Origin: JANQPX01 sp039197065 | GTDB lineage: Bacteria > Pseudomonadota > Alphaproteobacteria > Geminicoccales > Geminicoccaceae | Length of the DNA: 64,000 nt | NCBI GenBank assembly: GCA_039197065.1 | Contig: JBCCUL010000026.1 | Span: forward strand, 1-64,000 | Direction: 5' to 3' | Notes under the pieces: generated by a model | The model's database searches: none | Seen by the model: the letters and a program-made list of their open reading frames with translations, nothing else | Told to the model about the DNA's origin: nothing | Translations under genes and position numbers: made by a program | Part shown: positions 43,878 to 52,675 of the stretch, one piece after another | How the letters are laid out: the number at the start of each line of letters is the position of its first letter | How positions within the stretch are numbered: the stretch's first letter is position 1

Positions 43878-44170
43878 GGCGACTTCCCTGCTCGGCGCAT
43901 TTAGGACCAGCTTTCTGTGCTAGGCGATATCGCCGCTGTAACCCAGGGCATGCTGGCAAAAAAGCCCTGTTGAGCTAAAAGACCGCATCGGAGGTAGTTT
44001 TCTTGGTCACCCGGGGTCAGGGCATCGTCTTTAAGTTCATGCCCGCCAACAATAAACCGACTGAGTTTCGGATGCTGACCGCTCGACAGTGCTGAGCGGC
44101 GCTCCTCGGATCGGAAGCCCAGGGTATCCCGTAACTGCAAAAAAGAACTAGGTTGGAAACGCAAGACGTC
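43878..44170. promoter_or_regulatory. divergent promoter region of the pteridine-like cluster
   Basis: A 293-bp gap between the two diverging arms should hold promoters for both. A small hairpin CGCTC-GACAGTGCT-GAGCG lies at 44081-44098. An 87-codon open frame crosses it on the minus strand but begins with TTG and resembles nothing known. No riboswitch consensus recognised. Confidence 0.5.
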
Positions 44171-44974
44171 ATGTCCGAATCAAGAGTTTATTCTCGCCAG
44201 GAAGCCTTGGCGGACACCGGATGGGATGCCGCAGGCGTGCTGGCGAGCAGCCTGACGGTTGGTGCCGTTACGGCTGGCATCGGCTGGTATTTCGTCCAGG
44301 AAGCCGTCTGGCAGCCGAACCATCTTCTTGCAAGCGTGGTCAGCTTTCTGGCGCTTGCTTCGCTGATCAGCGTGCTCTGGATTGCTCAACAAGGGATCTC
44401 GCACCGTGCGGGCGCGCGTTTCGGCGAGGCCAATCAAGCGACCCTGCTGCGCTCCGGCCTGGTTTGCTTGATCGGCAGCACGCTCATGGTGAACGGTCAG
44501 CAGCCGGACATCAGCTGGCATCTCGCCGGGTTGATCGCGGTGGCGCTTGCGCTTGATGGCGTCGACGGTTTTCTCGCGCGCCGGCTCAACCTCGCCTCCG
44601 ATTTTGGCGCACGCTTCGACATGGAGATCGATGCGCTTCTGCTTCTGATCCTGTCGCTTCTCGTCTGGCAGACCGGTCAGGCCGGCGCCTGGGTGCTGGC
44701 GATCGGTCTGATGCGCTACGCCTTCGTAGCGGCAAGCTGGTTTTCAAAACCGCTCACCGGACCGCTTCGACCCAGCTTTCGGAGAAAAACGGTTTGTGCG
44801 CTGCAGGGTATCGCTCTTTTAACTTGCCTCCTGCCGCCACTCGATCAAACTGAGAGTTCGGTCATCGCGTCGCTTGCACTCGCCGCTCTGATCTTCTCGT
44901 TCGGCCTCGATATCAAGGCCTTGTACCGAGATTCATCGCCGGATCGAGACGCAGAGAAAAGGGCGGACACTTGA
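44171..44974 (+). CDS. CDP-alcohol phosphatidyltransferase family protein
   Basis: About 267 residues, six predicted membrane helices. The catalytic CDP-OH signature D-x2-D-G-x2-A-R-x8-G-x3-D-x3-D is complete (D-G-V-D-G-F-L-A-R-R ... G-A-R-F-D-M-E-I-D) near residues 132-157. The enzyme joins a CDP-activated lipid or alcohol to a hydroxyl or phosphate acceptor at the membrane. It leads the plus-strand arm of the cluster, suggesting the pathway product is attached to a lipid or CDP-alcohol. ATG at 44171 preferred to TTG at 44153. Confidence 0.88.
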   Translation: MSESRVYSRQEALADTGWDAAGVLASSLTVGAVTAGIGWYFVQEAVWQPNHLLASVVSFLALASLISVLWIAQQGISHRAGARFGEANQATLLRSGLVCLIGSTLMVNGQQPDISWHLAGLIAVALALDGVDGFLARRLNLASDFGARFDMEIDALLLLILSLLVWQTGQAGAWVLAIGLMRYAFVAASWFSKPLTGPLRPSFRRKTVCALQGIALLTCLLPPLDQTESSVIASLALAALIFSFGLDIKALYRDSSPDRDAEKRADT

Positions 44975-45071
44975 TCGACGTCCAACGGATATCATATTCG
45001 ACCAGAATGACCGGCAGGGTAGCCTGCCTGTTAAAACGGCCCCGAACTGGCGCCGCAAAGCAAGTAAAGGT

Positions 45072-46238
45072 TTGAGGAACGCTTTGATGAGTTCCGACTT
45101 AAACGGCAAAGCGATGTCCGACACGGTGACCATGGTATCCGTCAATCGGGCAGTTGCCGATCTGAGACGCGGCAGCTTTGTCGTCATTGAAAGCGATGGC
45201 GAGGCCGCCTTGACGCAGGCTGCCGAAGCCGTGACGCCGGAAAGCCTGGAGCTGCTCGGCCGTTCAGGTCAAGGTCAGCCTCGATTGGCCCTGACCGCCA
45301 ATCGCGCGCGCGTTCTTGATTTTCCCGAATCGACGGCGCCTGTGGTTCTTCTACCGATCACCAGTTCGTTCAATGCGGACACCGTGCGCGGTCTGGTCGA
45401 TCCGACCTGGTCCGCAGCAGCGCCGACACCGAGCCTGCCGAAGCCGATATCCTTCCTCGAGGCGGATGACGACAGCTTTGCTTCAGCAGCCATTCGTCTT
45501 TCGAAACTGGCCGAGATACTGCCAGCTGCGGTTACAATCCCGCTTGCCAGCGACTGGTTTGATCGGCTGAACGGTTCGGCGGCCAATCGGGATCTCTTGC
45601 GTGTCGATGCCGACGCGATCGCCCGTTACACCAATCTTGCCGCCGATACGCTCCGCCCCGTGAGCGAAGCACGTCTGCCGCTTGCTGCTGCGGAAAATGC
45701 GCGCATCATCGGCTTTCAGCCTACGGCTGGCGGGGCCGAGCATTTCGCCATCGTGATCGGTGACCCCGTCGCCCATCAGCCAGCACTTTGTCGCCTGCAT
45801 TCGGAATGCTTCACCGGCGATGTTCTGGGTTCGATGCGCTGCGACTGCGGTCCGCAGCTCAATCGTGCGCTGGAGCTGATGGGTCAGGAGGGTCATGGCG
45901 TGCTGCTCTACCTCGCCCATGAGGGACGCGGCATCGGCCTCGTCAACAAGCTCCGAGCTTATCAGCTGCAGGATCGCGGCCTGGACACAGTCGACGCCAA
46001 CGAGCATCTGGGCTTCGAATCCGATGAACGATCCTTCCGGGCAGCCGTCAACATCCTCCGACATCTCGGGATTGAAGAAATTCGACTGTTGACCAACAAT
46101 CCCAATAAGGTCGAGGCCATGACGCTCGAGGGCGTCAACGTCGTCGAGCGGGTGCGGCACGCCATGCCCACCAACCCGCACAACCAGGCTTATCTAGAGA
46201 CCAAAGCGCTTCGCAGCGGCCATCTGCTCGATCGCTGA
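45072..46238 (+). CDS. ribA: GTP cyclohydrolase II with N-terminal extra domain
   Basis: 388 residues. The C-terminal domain (about 190-385) is a complete GTP cyclohydrolase II: zinc cysteines in S-E-C-F-T-G-D-x-x-x-S-x-R-C-D-C-G, catalytic Y-L-x-x-E-G-R-G-I-G-L, L-L-T-N-N-P-x-K-V and V-E-R-V. The first 190 residues look like the degenerate DHBP-synthase-like domain seen in alphaproteobacterial GCHII proteins. Makes 2,5-diamino-6-ribosylamino-pyrimidinone phosphate from GTP. It could serve riboflavin, but its neighbours argue for a dedicated role in this cluster. ATG at 45087 or GTG/TTG at 45072 may be used. Confidence 0.9.
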   Translation: MRNALMSSDLNGKAMSDTVTMVSVNRAVADLRRGSFVVIESDGEAALTQAAEAVTPESLELLGRSGQGQPRLALTANRARVLDFPESTAPVVLLPITSSFNADTVRGLVDPTWSAAAPTPSLPKPISFLEADDDSFASAAIRLSKLAEILPAAVTIPLASDWFDRLNGSAANRDLLRVDADAIARYTNLAADTLRPVSEARLPLAAAENARIIGFQPTAGGAEHFAIVIGDPVAHQPALCRLHSECFTGDVLGSMRCDCGPQLNRALELMGQEGHGVLLYLAHEGRGIGLVNKLRAYQLQDRGLDTVDANEHLGFESDERSFRAAVNILRHLGIEEIRLLTNNPNKVEAMTLEGVNVVERVRHAMPTNPHNQAYLETKALRSGHLLDR

Positions 46239-46260
46239 ACCACAAAGAAACAACTGCTTG

Positions 46261-46977
46261 ATGAACATGACCATCGAACTGTTCCGCCAAGACGCCTACG
46301 CCCGCCGATGCGACGCTCAGATCATCGCTGTCGGCGATGTCGGTCTTCGCCTCGACCGCACCGTGTTCTTCCCGACCGGTGGTGGTCAGCCCGGCGACCG
46401 GGGACGCCTGCTTCTGTCCGATGGCAGCTCGCTCGACGTCGTGGATACGATTAAGGGCCCGGATGGTTTCGATGTGGTCCATCGCGTTTCCGACAGGGCG
46501 CCGCGCCCGGATGTCGGCACGCGCCTGATTGCGGAGGTCTACTGGCCGAGGCGCCACCGGCTTATGCGCATGCACTCGGCGCTCCACCTGCTTTGCGCCG
46601 CGGTCAATCAGCCAGTCTCCGGCGGCCAGGTGGGTGAGCACAAGAGCCGGCTCGACTTCGACGTGAAGAGCATCAAACTCGACAAGACCGAGATCGGCGA
46701 GAAGATCGAAGAGTGGATCGCCGAGGACCGCACGATCCGCGAGGAATGGGTCGATGCGGATGAGATCAGACGGCGGCCGGAACTGGTGCGAACCATGAAC
46801 GTCAAGCCGCCGGTGGTCGACGGCAAGATCCGTCTGGTGGACATCGAAGGCATCGATCTCCAGGTTTGCGGCGGCACCCACGTGCGCAGCACCGGCGAAA
46901 TCGGCGGCGTCACCGTCGGCAAGATCGAAAGCAAGGGCCGCCACAATCGCCGCATCCACCTAACCCTCGTCGATTAG
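46261..46977 (+). CDS. alanyl-tRNA editing protein (AlaX type)
   Basis: About 238 residues, a free-standing AlaRS editing domain that hydrolyses Ser- or Gly-mischarged tRNA-Ala. The zinc motifs are both present: H-S-A-L-H (H-x3-H) near residue 103 and C-G-G-T-H (C-x3-H) near 205, with the family's G-G-G-Q-P-G-D motif near 42. Start at 46261, with an ATG two codons later equally possible. It follows ribA by 20 bp and may share its transcript. The stop is followed by a gene-end repeat. Confidence 0.92.
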   Translation: MNMTIELFRQDAYARRCDAQIIAVGDVGLRLDRTVFFPTGGGQPGDRGRLLLSDGSSLDVVDTIKGPDGFDVVHRVSDRAPRPDVGTRLIAEVYWPRRHRLMRMHSALHLLCAAVNQPVSGGQVGEHKSRLDFDVKSIKLDKTEIGEKIEEWIAEDRTIREEWVDADEIRRRPELVRTMNVKPPVVDGKIRLVDIEGIDLQVCGGTHVRSTGEIGGVTVGKIESKGRHNRRIHLTLVD

Positions 46978-47005
46978 GCCGCGACGCGCGGCCGGCGTTG
47001 ACGCT
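46975..47005 (+). repeat. stop-codon palindromic repeat, copy H (AlaX end)
   Basis: TAG, hairpin CCGCG-ACG-CGCGG (46979-46991), GGCGTTGACGC. Inverted partner of copy G across a 200-bp gap between convergent genes. Confidence 0.65.
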
Positions 47006-47109
47006 GTCGCGGTTTTTGGCCCAGGCGGCGGTGTTCCCGGCGGATAGCATTGTGTCTCGCGGATAGGTCGGTCAGTTCGCCAGTCACGACTGGTCGAACG
47101 GCGTCCGCA

Positions 47110-47174
47110 AACCTTGCGGCATACCGTCGAACCAGGCGACAACGATCCAAGTCAACGAAGTGGTCGCACCACTA
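47110..47174 (-). repeat. stop-codon palindromic repeat, copy G
   Basis: Minus strand: the stop's G is the first base of the hairpin GTGGTGCGACCAC (47172-47160), then TTCGTTGACTTGG, GCCTGGTTCGACGGTATGC and CGCAAGG. The stem's fifth pair is T-A rather than C-G. Confidence 0.75.
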
Positions 47175-48419
47175 ACCTGAAGGGTTTTCGCCGTCGTTGG
47201 CTTTCGAGGCTTTGATGTCGATGGTGATCACCACCTCGTCGGCGACGGTGGTGGTGGATGTCCAGTCGCCCTGCCCGACCCCGTAATCCAGCCTGAGGAT
47301 GGGAAGCTCGCCGTTGGCGTCGGCGAGAGAGCGTGAGGAATCCGCAGGATCGGCCTGGATGTCGAGCGTGAAGGCGAGAACGACGTCCTTTGTGACATCT
47401 CTGATGGTGAGCGTGCCGGCGGCCTCGTATTGCCCTTCGCCGGTTGCGGTGATCTTTCCGCTTTTGAACGCGGCGGACGGCCAGGTGGCCGTTTCGAAGA
47501 AGGAGGCTGAATTCAGCGTCTGATCCCTTGAATCCTGACCTGTGTTGATGCTGGTGACGTCGATGTCGACATCGATCCGACTGCTCTCGAGGTCGTCGGG
47601 ATCGAAGATGATCGTGGCGTCGAAATTATCGAAGCCGCCCAGCACCTCGGAGCCCTGCTGAAGCGCAACGAAGCCAAGTGCCGAGCCCTCCTCAATCGTC
47701 CACGCCAGACCTTCAGGCAGGGCTTCGTCCTGCTCGGTTTCCTCGACGATCGCCTCGGCGGCGGCCTCCGGCGCGGTCGTGCCGCCGGCGCTCGCAACGG
47801 GCGTCGATGGCCGCATCAGGACGAAGGGCGGCAGGGTCACGATGAGCGCAAGCGCGATAACGCTCATGCCCAGTTTCGGCGAGGGTATCATGTTACGCAG
47901 CACATCGTCCTTGATTTGGATATGGTGGCGAAGTGCTGCGGCCACATGCACCAGAATGAGAAAGGCGAGCACCAGGGCTAGGATGTAGTGCAGCCAGGCC
48001 AGCAGGACGCCCAGCGCCTCATTCGGTCCGATCAGTGCTGGAAGCTGGATCTGGCCCCAAAAGACGATGGGAAAATTGTCGGCGTTGGATTGCAGGATTC
48101 CGATCAGCGGCTGCGCCAGGATGAGACCATAGAGCGCCCAATGGGCCCCGGTTGCAGCCATCCGTTCCAACGATGTCATATGATCCGGCCAGGGCGGCGC
48201 TTTGTGCGTGACGCGCCAAAGAAGGCGGAACACCGCCAGCACGAACACCGTGATGCCGATGGATTTATGGACCTGATAGAGGCTGAACTTCAGGGGATCG
48301 GTGAACTCGAGGTCGGCCATATACCAGCCGAGCAGGAAAAGGATGATGATGAGAAAGGCGGTCAGCCAGTGAAACGCTCGCGCGACACCGTTATAGCCAT
48401 GTTCCGAATAAGCAGCCAA
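47172..48419 (-). CDS. cytochrome b561 fused to a YceI domain
   Basis: 415 residues. Residues 1-205 are a four-helix cytochrome b561 (H-W-L-T near 18, V-H-K-S-I-G near 51, R-x-x-W-R, H-Y-x-x-A and H-V-A-A-A-L-R-H-H near 160; the histidines are haem ligands), carrying quinone-linked electrons in the inner membrane. An Ala/Glu-rich linker (about 215-240) leads to a periplasmic YceI domain (about 243-410: F-D-A-T-I-I-F, T-G-Q-D-S-R-D-x-x-L). The fusion suggests quinone or another isoprenoid is handed between the domains. ATG at 48419. Confidence 0.9.
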   Translation of the reverse strand: MAAYSEHGYNGVARAFHWLTAFLIIILFLLGWYMADLEFTDPLKFSLYQVHKSIGITVFVLAVFRLLWRVTHKAPPWPDHMTSLERMAATGAHWALYGLILAQPLIGILQSNADNFPIVFWGQIQLPALIGPNEALGVLLAWLHYILALVLAFLILVHVAAALRHHIQIKDDVLRNMIPSPKLGMSVIALALIVTLPPFVLMRPSTPVASAGGTTAPEAAAEAIVEETEQDEALPEGLAWTIEEGSALGFVALQQGSEVLGGFDNFDATIIFDPDDLESSRIDVDIDVTSINTGQDSRDQTLNSASFFETATWPSAAFKSGKITATGEGQYEAAGTLTIRDVTKDVVLAFTLDIQADPADSSRSLADANGELPILRLDYGVGQGDWTSTTTVADEVVITIDIKASKANDGENPSG

Positions 48420-48541
48420 ATCGATCTCCTTGCTTACGCAAGTTTAGAATGAAACCAGACTGAGTAAAGCGCTTGGAGCCCGTTCTCAAAGGTCGACTCG
48501 TCGCAGTGCGGCTTGACGTCAGACGACCATCGAACTCGCGC

Positions 48542-49333
48542 TCAACTGTCCAGGAAATGCTGGAGATGAGCGAGAAAGGCCGTGGGCTGCTCGGCGTGAA
48601 CCCAATGGCCGGCATCGGCGATGCTGCGGAGATCGGCCTTGATGAAAAGCCTCTCGATCGCCGACCGGTGCTGTGGCTGCACGTAGTCGGAATTGGCGCC
48701 GGAGAGGAACAAGGCGGGGCCTCGGTAGCTGTCATGCTCCCCGATTGGAAACGACATGAGCCCGGGCATGGCGGCCGAGAGCGCATCGAGATTGGCGCGC
48801 CAGCTGAAGCCCGCTTCGCCGCGCACGAGATTCTGCAAAAGAAAGGCCCGGATCGCAGGTTCCGAAACGTCGTCGGTCAGGCGTTCGTCCACCGCGTTCC
48901 GGCTGGTGAGACCGGACAGATCGAGAGCCCGCAAAGCTTCGACATAGGCACCCGTACTGTGGTCGTAGTCGACCGGTGCGATATCGACGACCACAAGCCG
49001 CTCCACGAGCGAGGGCGCGTCCAGCGCCAGACGCATCGCCGTCTTGCCGCCCATGCTGTGGCCGATCACGGTCACTGGACCGAGCGCGTTTTGCTCGATA
49101 TAGGCGCGAACATCCGCAGCCATCACGGGGTAGGACATGGCGTCGGCCCAGGGCGAGCTTCCATGATTGCGGAGATCGAGCGTGATGACCTTGAACTGGC
49201 CGGCCAGACGCTTGGCGATGCTGGTCCAGTTGCGCCCGGAGCCCAAAAGGCCATGCAGGATCAAGATGGTCTCACGGCCCTCGCCAAGCTGCTGGCCGGC
49301 GAGGTCGATGACATCGGAGGATTGCGCGCTCAT
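48542..49333 (-). CDS. alpha/beta hydrolase (YbfF-like esterase)
   Basis: 263 residues. Oxyanion-hole region H-G-L-L-G-S-G-R-N-W near residue 27, nucleophile elbow G-H-S-M-G-G near 92-97, acidic residue in the late strand and catalytic His in D-A-G-H-W-V-H near 241. The L-G-S-x-x-N-W and G-H-S-M-G-G-K combination matches YbfF/RsbQ-type esterases. Substrate unknown. It lies 61 bp downstream of ugpE in the same direction, where the transporter ATPase gene would normally be. Confidence 0.88.
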   Translation of the reverse strand: MSAQSSDVIDLAGQQLGEGRETILILHGLLGSGRNWTSIAKRLAGQFKVITLDLRNHGSSPWADAMSYPVMAADVRAYIEQNALGPVTVIGHSMGGKTAMRLALDAPSLVERLVVVDIAPVDYDHSTGAYVEALRALDLSGLTSRNAVDERLTDDVSEPAIRAFLLQNLVRGEAGFSWRANLDALSAAMPGLMSFPIGEHDSYRGPALFLSGANSDYVQPQHRSAIERLFIKADLRSIADAGHWVHAEQPTAFLAHLQHFLDS

Positions 49334-49394
49334 CCCTTCGGCATATCGCCGATGCGGCAGGGCCGCAAGCCGCTTGGGGCGACATCAGGTACGC

Positions 49395-50231
49395 TTATTT
49401 GTCGCTTTCGACCAAGCCTTTGATAAACAAGCGTTGCATGGCCACCACCACGATAATGGGCGGGACCATGGCAAGGATCGCAGTCGCCATGGTGACCGGC
49501 CAGTTGCCCCAGTCATCGGCAGTCGGCAGCATCTGTTTGATGCCCATCACGATGGTGTTCATCTCGGGATCGGTGGTGATCAGCAACGGCCAGAGATACT
49601 GGTTCCAGCCATAGATGAAGAGGATGACGAACAAGGCCGCGATATTGGTGCGCGACAGCGGCAGCAGAATGCTCCACATGAAGCGCAGCGGCCCCGCACC
49701 GTCGATTCGGGACGCTTCCACCAGCTCGTCAGGCACGGTCATGAAGAACTGACGAAAGAGGAAGGTCGCCGTCGCTGATGCGATCAGGGGGAGAATCAGG
49801 CCGGTATAGCTGTTCAGGAGGCCGAGATTGGCGGCGATCTCGTAGGTCGGGACGATCCTGACTTCGACCGGCAGCATCAGCGTGATGAAGATGGTCCAGA
49901 AGCAGAGCTGCCGGAAAGGAAAGCGGAAATAGACGATCGCAAAGGCGGAGAGAAAGGAGATCACGATCTTGCCCACCGCGATGCCTGTTGCCATCACCAG
50001 ACTGTTCCAGAGCATCTTCGAGACCGGCACGTTGATGCCGGCGAACAGCGCGTCGCTATAGTTCTGAACCAGATGCGGCCCCGGAACCAGGGGCAGCGGC
50101 GGCTGCACGATGTCCCGGTTGGTCACCGTGGATGCGATGAAGGTCAAGTAGATCGGAAAGATCACGATCGCGATGCCGAGGATCAGCACCCCATGCGTCA
50201 CCCAAGTCCGCCACCCCCCTTCACCGACCAT
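49395..50231 (-). CDS. ugpE: ABC transporter permease, UgpE-like (sn-glycerol-3-phosphate type)
   Basis: 278-residue inner-membrane permease with six helices and the EAA loop (E-A-S-R-I-D-G-A-G-P-L-R-F) near residues 170-182. It matches UgpE in the segment P-L-V-P-G-P-H near 55 and in M-G-I-K-Q-M-L. Pairs with UgpA to form the channel. 103 bp separate it from ugpA. No MalK-type ATPase gene follows. Confidence 0.88.
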   Translation of the reverse strand: MVGEGGWRTWVTHGVLILGIAIVIFPIYLTFIASTVTNRDIVQPPLPLVPGPHLVQNYSDALFAGINVPVSKMLWNSLVMATGIAVGKIVISFLSAFAIVYFRFPFRQLCFWTIFITLMLPVEVRIVPTYEIAANLGLLNSYTGLILPLIASATATFLFRQFFMTVPDELVEASRIDGAGPLRFMWSILLPLSRTNIAALFVILFIYGWNQYLWPLLITTDPEMNTIVMGIKQMLPTADDWGNWPVTMATAILAMVPPIIVVVAMQRLFIKGLVESDK

Positions 50232-50334
50232 GGGATGATCCGCCTTGAGGCTGTCGCGGTTCCGACATGGCTGGCGTCACCAAGTGGATGGACGTCTCGA
50301 TTTTGTACACAGGCAAGTAACCCCTCTAGCGGCG

Positions 50335-51216
50335 CTAGTAGTGGACCTTTCGTTCGATGTAGCGGAACTGGACGACCGTGAGCGCGATGACGATGAACAT
50401 CAGGAGCACGGACTGGGCGGCGGAGGCGCCGAGGTCCTGGCCGACGAAGCCATCGGCATAGACCTTGTAGACCAGGATGGTGGTCGAGCGTCCCGGGCCG
50501 CCTGAGGTGACCGTATGGATGATGCCGAAGGTCTCGAAGAAGGCGTAGGTCAGATTGATGACCAAAAGGAAGAAGGTGGTGGGCGACAGGAGCGGGAAGA
50601 CGATCTTCCAAAAGCGCTGCCAGGGCCCGGCGCCATCGAGGGCGGCGGCTTCGACCACGCTTTTCGGGATCGCCTGCAGGCCCGCGAGGAAGAAAAGGAA
50701 GTTGTAGGAAATCTGCTTCCAGGAGGCGGCGATCACCACAAGCAGCATCGCCTCGCCGCCATTCAGCACATGGTTCCAGCGATAGCCGATTTCCTTGAGG
50801 CCATAGGCGATCAAGCCGATCGACGGGTTGAAGAGAAAGAGCCACATGACGCCGGCGATTGCGGGCGCTACGGCATAGGGCCAGATCACCAGCGTGCGAT
50901 AGCCGGTCGCCCCTTTGATCACACGGTCGGCGAACACCGCGAGCAGCAAAGCGACGCTCATCGAAAGGGCGGTGACGGCGAAGCTGAAGACGCCGGTGAC
51001 CCAAAGGGCTTCTACATAGTAACGGTCACTGAGAACGTACGAAAAATTCTCGAACCAGACGAACTGGCTGCCGAGGCCGAATGGGTCTGCCACCAGGAAG
51101 GACTGATAGATCGCCTGGCTCGCCGGCCAGAGAAAGAAAACGACGGTGACCACGAGCTGTGGCGCGAGCAGCAGATAGGGCAGCGCCCTATTATGGAAAA
51201 CGACCCTCTTCTCCAT
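50335..51216 (-). CDS. ugpA: ABC transporter permease, UgpA-like
   Basis: 293-residue permease with six predicted helices; N-terminal L-L-L-A-P-Q-L-V-V-T-V-V-F-F-x-W-P, and the EAA loop E-A-A-A-L-D-G-A-G-P-W-Q-R-F near 195. Partner of UgpE. ATG at 51216 is directly abutted by a palindromic repeat; the GAGGTGG formed by the repeat on the minus strand may serve as ribosome site. Confidence 0.9.
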   Translation of the reverse strand: MEKRVVFHNRALPYLLLAPQLVVTVVFFLWPASQAIYQSFLVADPFGLGSQFVWFENFSYVLSDRYYVEALWVTGVFSFAVTALSMSVALLLAVFADRVIKGATGYRTLVIWPYAVAPAIAGVMWLFLFNPSIGLIAYGLKEIGYRWNHVLNGGEAMLLVVIAASWKQISYNFLFFLAGLQAIPKSVVEAAALDGAGPWQRFWKIVFPLLSPTTFFLLVINLTYAFFETFGIIHTVTSGGPGRSTTILVYKVYADGFVGQDLGASAAQSVLLMFIVIALTVVQFRYIERKVHY

Positions 51217-51250
51217 GTGGTGCGACCACCTCGTTTACTTGTGGGCGCTT
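51217..51250 (+). repeat. palindromic repeat, copy K (at ugpA start)
   Basis: GTGGTGCGACCAC (51217-51229) then CTCGTTTACTTG. It touches the ugpA start codon in the opposite orientation, one of three copies at a gene start rather than an end. Confidence 0.6.
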
Positions 51251-51358
51251 TCCACGAACGCGTCCTTCACGGGAAGGGGTTGCGGACAGCTTGTTGGCAA
51301 GGGTTCGGGAGGACAGCGGAGCCCGGATATGCGCGCTCCGCCGCCAAGTCCCAAAAAA

Positions 51359-52675
51359 TTACTGCGCCGAACGCTCGAAGCGCCGGAGCAGTTCGTTGCC
51401 ACGGCTGACCGCGTCGTCGAGAGCCGCCTGCGCTTCCTTGTCGCCGGACCAGACCGCCTCCAGCTCCTCGTCGATGATCGCGCGGATCTGATCGAAGCTG
51501 CCGAGGCGCAGCCCCTTGGAATTCGCGGTCGGCGCTTTGCCAGTCATCTGGATGACGGCGATGTCCGTGCCCGGGTTCTCGTCATAGAAGCCCTGCTCCT
51601 TGGTCAGCTCGTAGGCGGCGGACGTGATCGGCAGGTAGCCGGTGTCCTGATGCCACTGGGCCTGCACCTCCGGCGAGGAGAGGTAGTTGAAGAACGCCGC
51701 GACGCCCTTGTAGGCCTCGTCCTCATGCCCGGCCATCACCCAGAGCGAGGCGCCGCCGATGATGGTGTTCTGCGGCGCGCTCCCGACGCTGTCCCAATAG
51801 GGCAGATTGACCACGGAGAACGGGAATTCGGCCTCGGCCTTCACGCCGGCATAGCCGGCCGAGCTCTCGGTGAAGAGCGCGCATTCGCCCGAACGGAACC
51901 GCGCCCCGCCCTCATTGCGCCGGCCGCTGTAGATGAAGAGCCCGTTCTCGGACCACTCGCCCATCTTGGCGACGTGGGCTGCCTGCACTTCACCGTTGAA
52001 GGCAAGCTCGGTGTTCAGCGCCGAGAAGCCGTTGTCCTCGGTGGCGAATGGCACATCGTGATAGGCGCTGAGATTTTCCAGATGCACCCAGGACTGCCAG
52101 GCCGTGGTCAGCGGGCATTCATTGCCGGCGTCTTTCAGCGCCACCAGAAGCTCTTCGACGTCACCCCAGGTCGCGGGCGCCGCCTCGGGATCGAGCCCCG
52201 CCTCTTCAAGCGCCGACTTGTTGATGTAAAGCACCGGTGTCGAGCTGTTATATGGCAGGGACAGCATGTCCCCTTCGGGCGTGGTGTAATAGCCGGTGAC
52301 CGCGGCGAGATAGGCGCTCGGGTCGAACTCCAGGCCGCTCTCGGCCATCACCTCATAGACCGGCCTGACGGCACCCTCGGCGGCCATCATGGTTGCCGTG
52401 CCGACCTCGAACACCTGCAGGATATGCGGCTGCTCGCCGGCGCGGAACGCGGCGATGCCGGCATTCAGGGTTTCCGAATAGTTACCCTTGTTGCTCTGCA
52501 CGACGACGTAGTCGGACTGGGAGGCGTTGAAGTCATCAACCTGCTTCGCCAGCAGCTCGCCCAATCGACCGGTGAAGGCATGCCACCATTGAATCTCCGT
52601 GGCCGCCTGGGCAGCGCTTAGAGGCAATATGCTCGCACTCACCAGTGCCGCCGCCAGTAACGATGTCCGTTTCAT
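51359..52675 (-). CDS. ugpB: sn-glycerol-3-phosphate-binding protein
   Basis: 438-residue periplasmic solute-binding protein with a signal peptide (about 1-24, ending A-Q-A-A). Very similar along its length to E. coli UgpB: W-W-H-A-F near 28, Y-K/N-K-G-N-Y-x-x-x-L-x-A-G-I-A-A-F-R, V-x-E-V-G-T-A-T-M-M-A, I-I-G-G-A-S-L-W-V-M and the ending R-G-N-E-L-L-R-R-F-E-R. Binds glycerol-3-phosphate or its diesters. Start at 52675 (M-K-R-T-S); 16 upstream codons are open but polar. No Pho box seen upstream. Divergent from dddL. Confidence 0.94.
   Translation of the reverse strand: MKRTSLLAAALVSASILPLSAAQAATEIQWWHAFTGRLGELLAKQVDDFNASQSDYVVVQSNKGNYSETLNAGIAAFRAGEQPHILQVFEVGTATMMAAEGAVRPVYEVMAESGLEFDPSAYLAAVTGYYTTPEGDMLSLPYNSSTPVLYINKSALEEAGLDPEAAPATWGDVEELLVALKDAGNECPLTTAWQSWVHLENLSAYHDVPFATEDNGFSALNTELAFNGEVQAAHVAKMGEWSENGLFIYSGRRNEGGARFRSGECALFTESSAGYAGVKAEAEFPFSVVNLPYWDSVGSAPQNTIIGGASLWVMAGHEDEAYKGVAAFFNYLSSPEVQAQWHQDTGYLPITSAAYELTKEQGFYDENPGTDIAVIQMTGKAPTANSKGLRLGSFDQIRAIIDEELEAVWSGDKEAQAALDDAVSRGNELLRRFERSAQ

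Noticed and set aside
43901..44164. 87-codon minus-strand frame in the divergent promoter of the pteridine-like cluster
   Set aside because: TTG start, no ribosome site, overlaps the start of the CDP-alcohol gene, no recognisable motif. A leader peptide is not excluded.
50297..50337. Degenerate stop-codon repeat at the ugpA end
   Set aside because: TAG plus CTAGCG-CCGCTAG and GGTTACTTGCC resemble the family, but too weakly to count.
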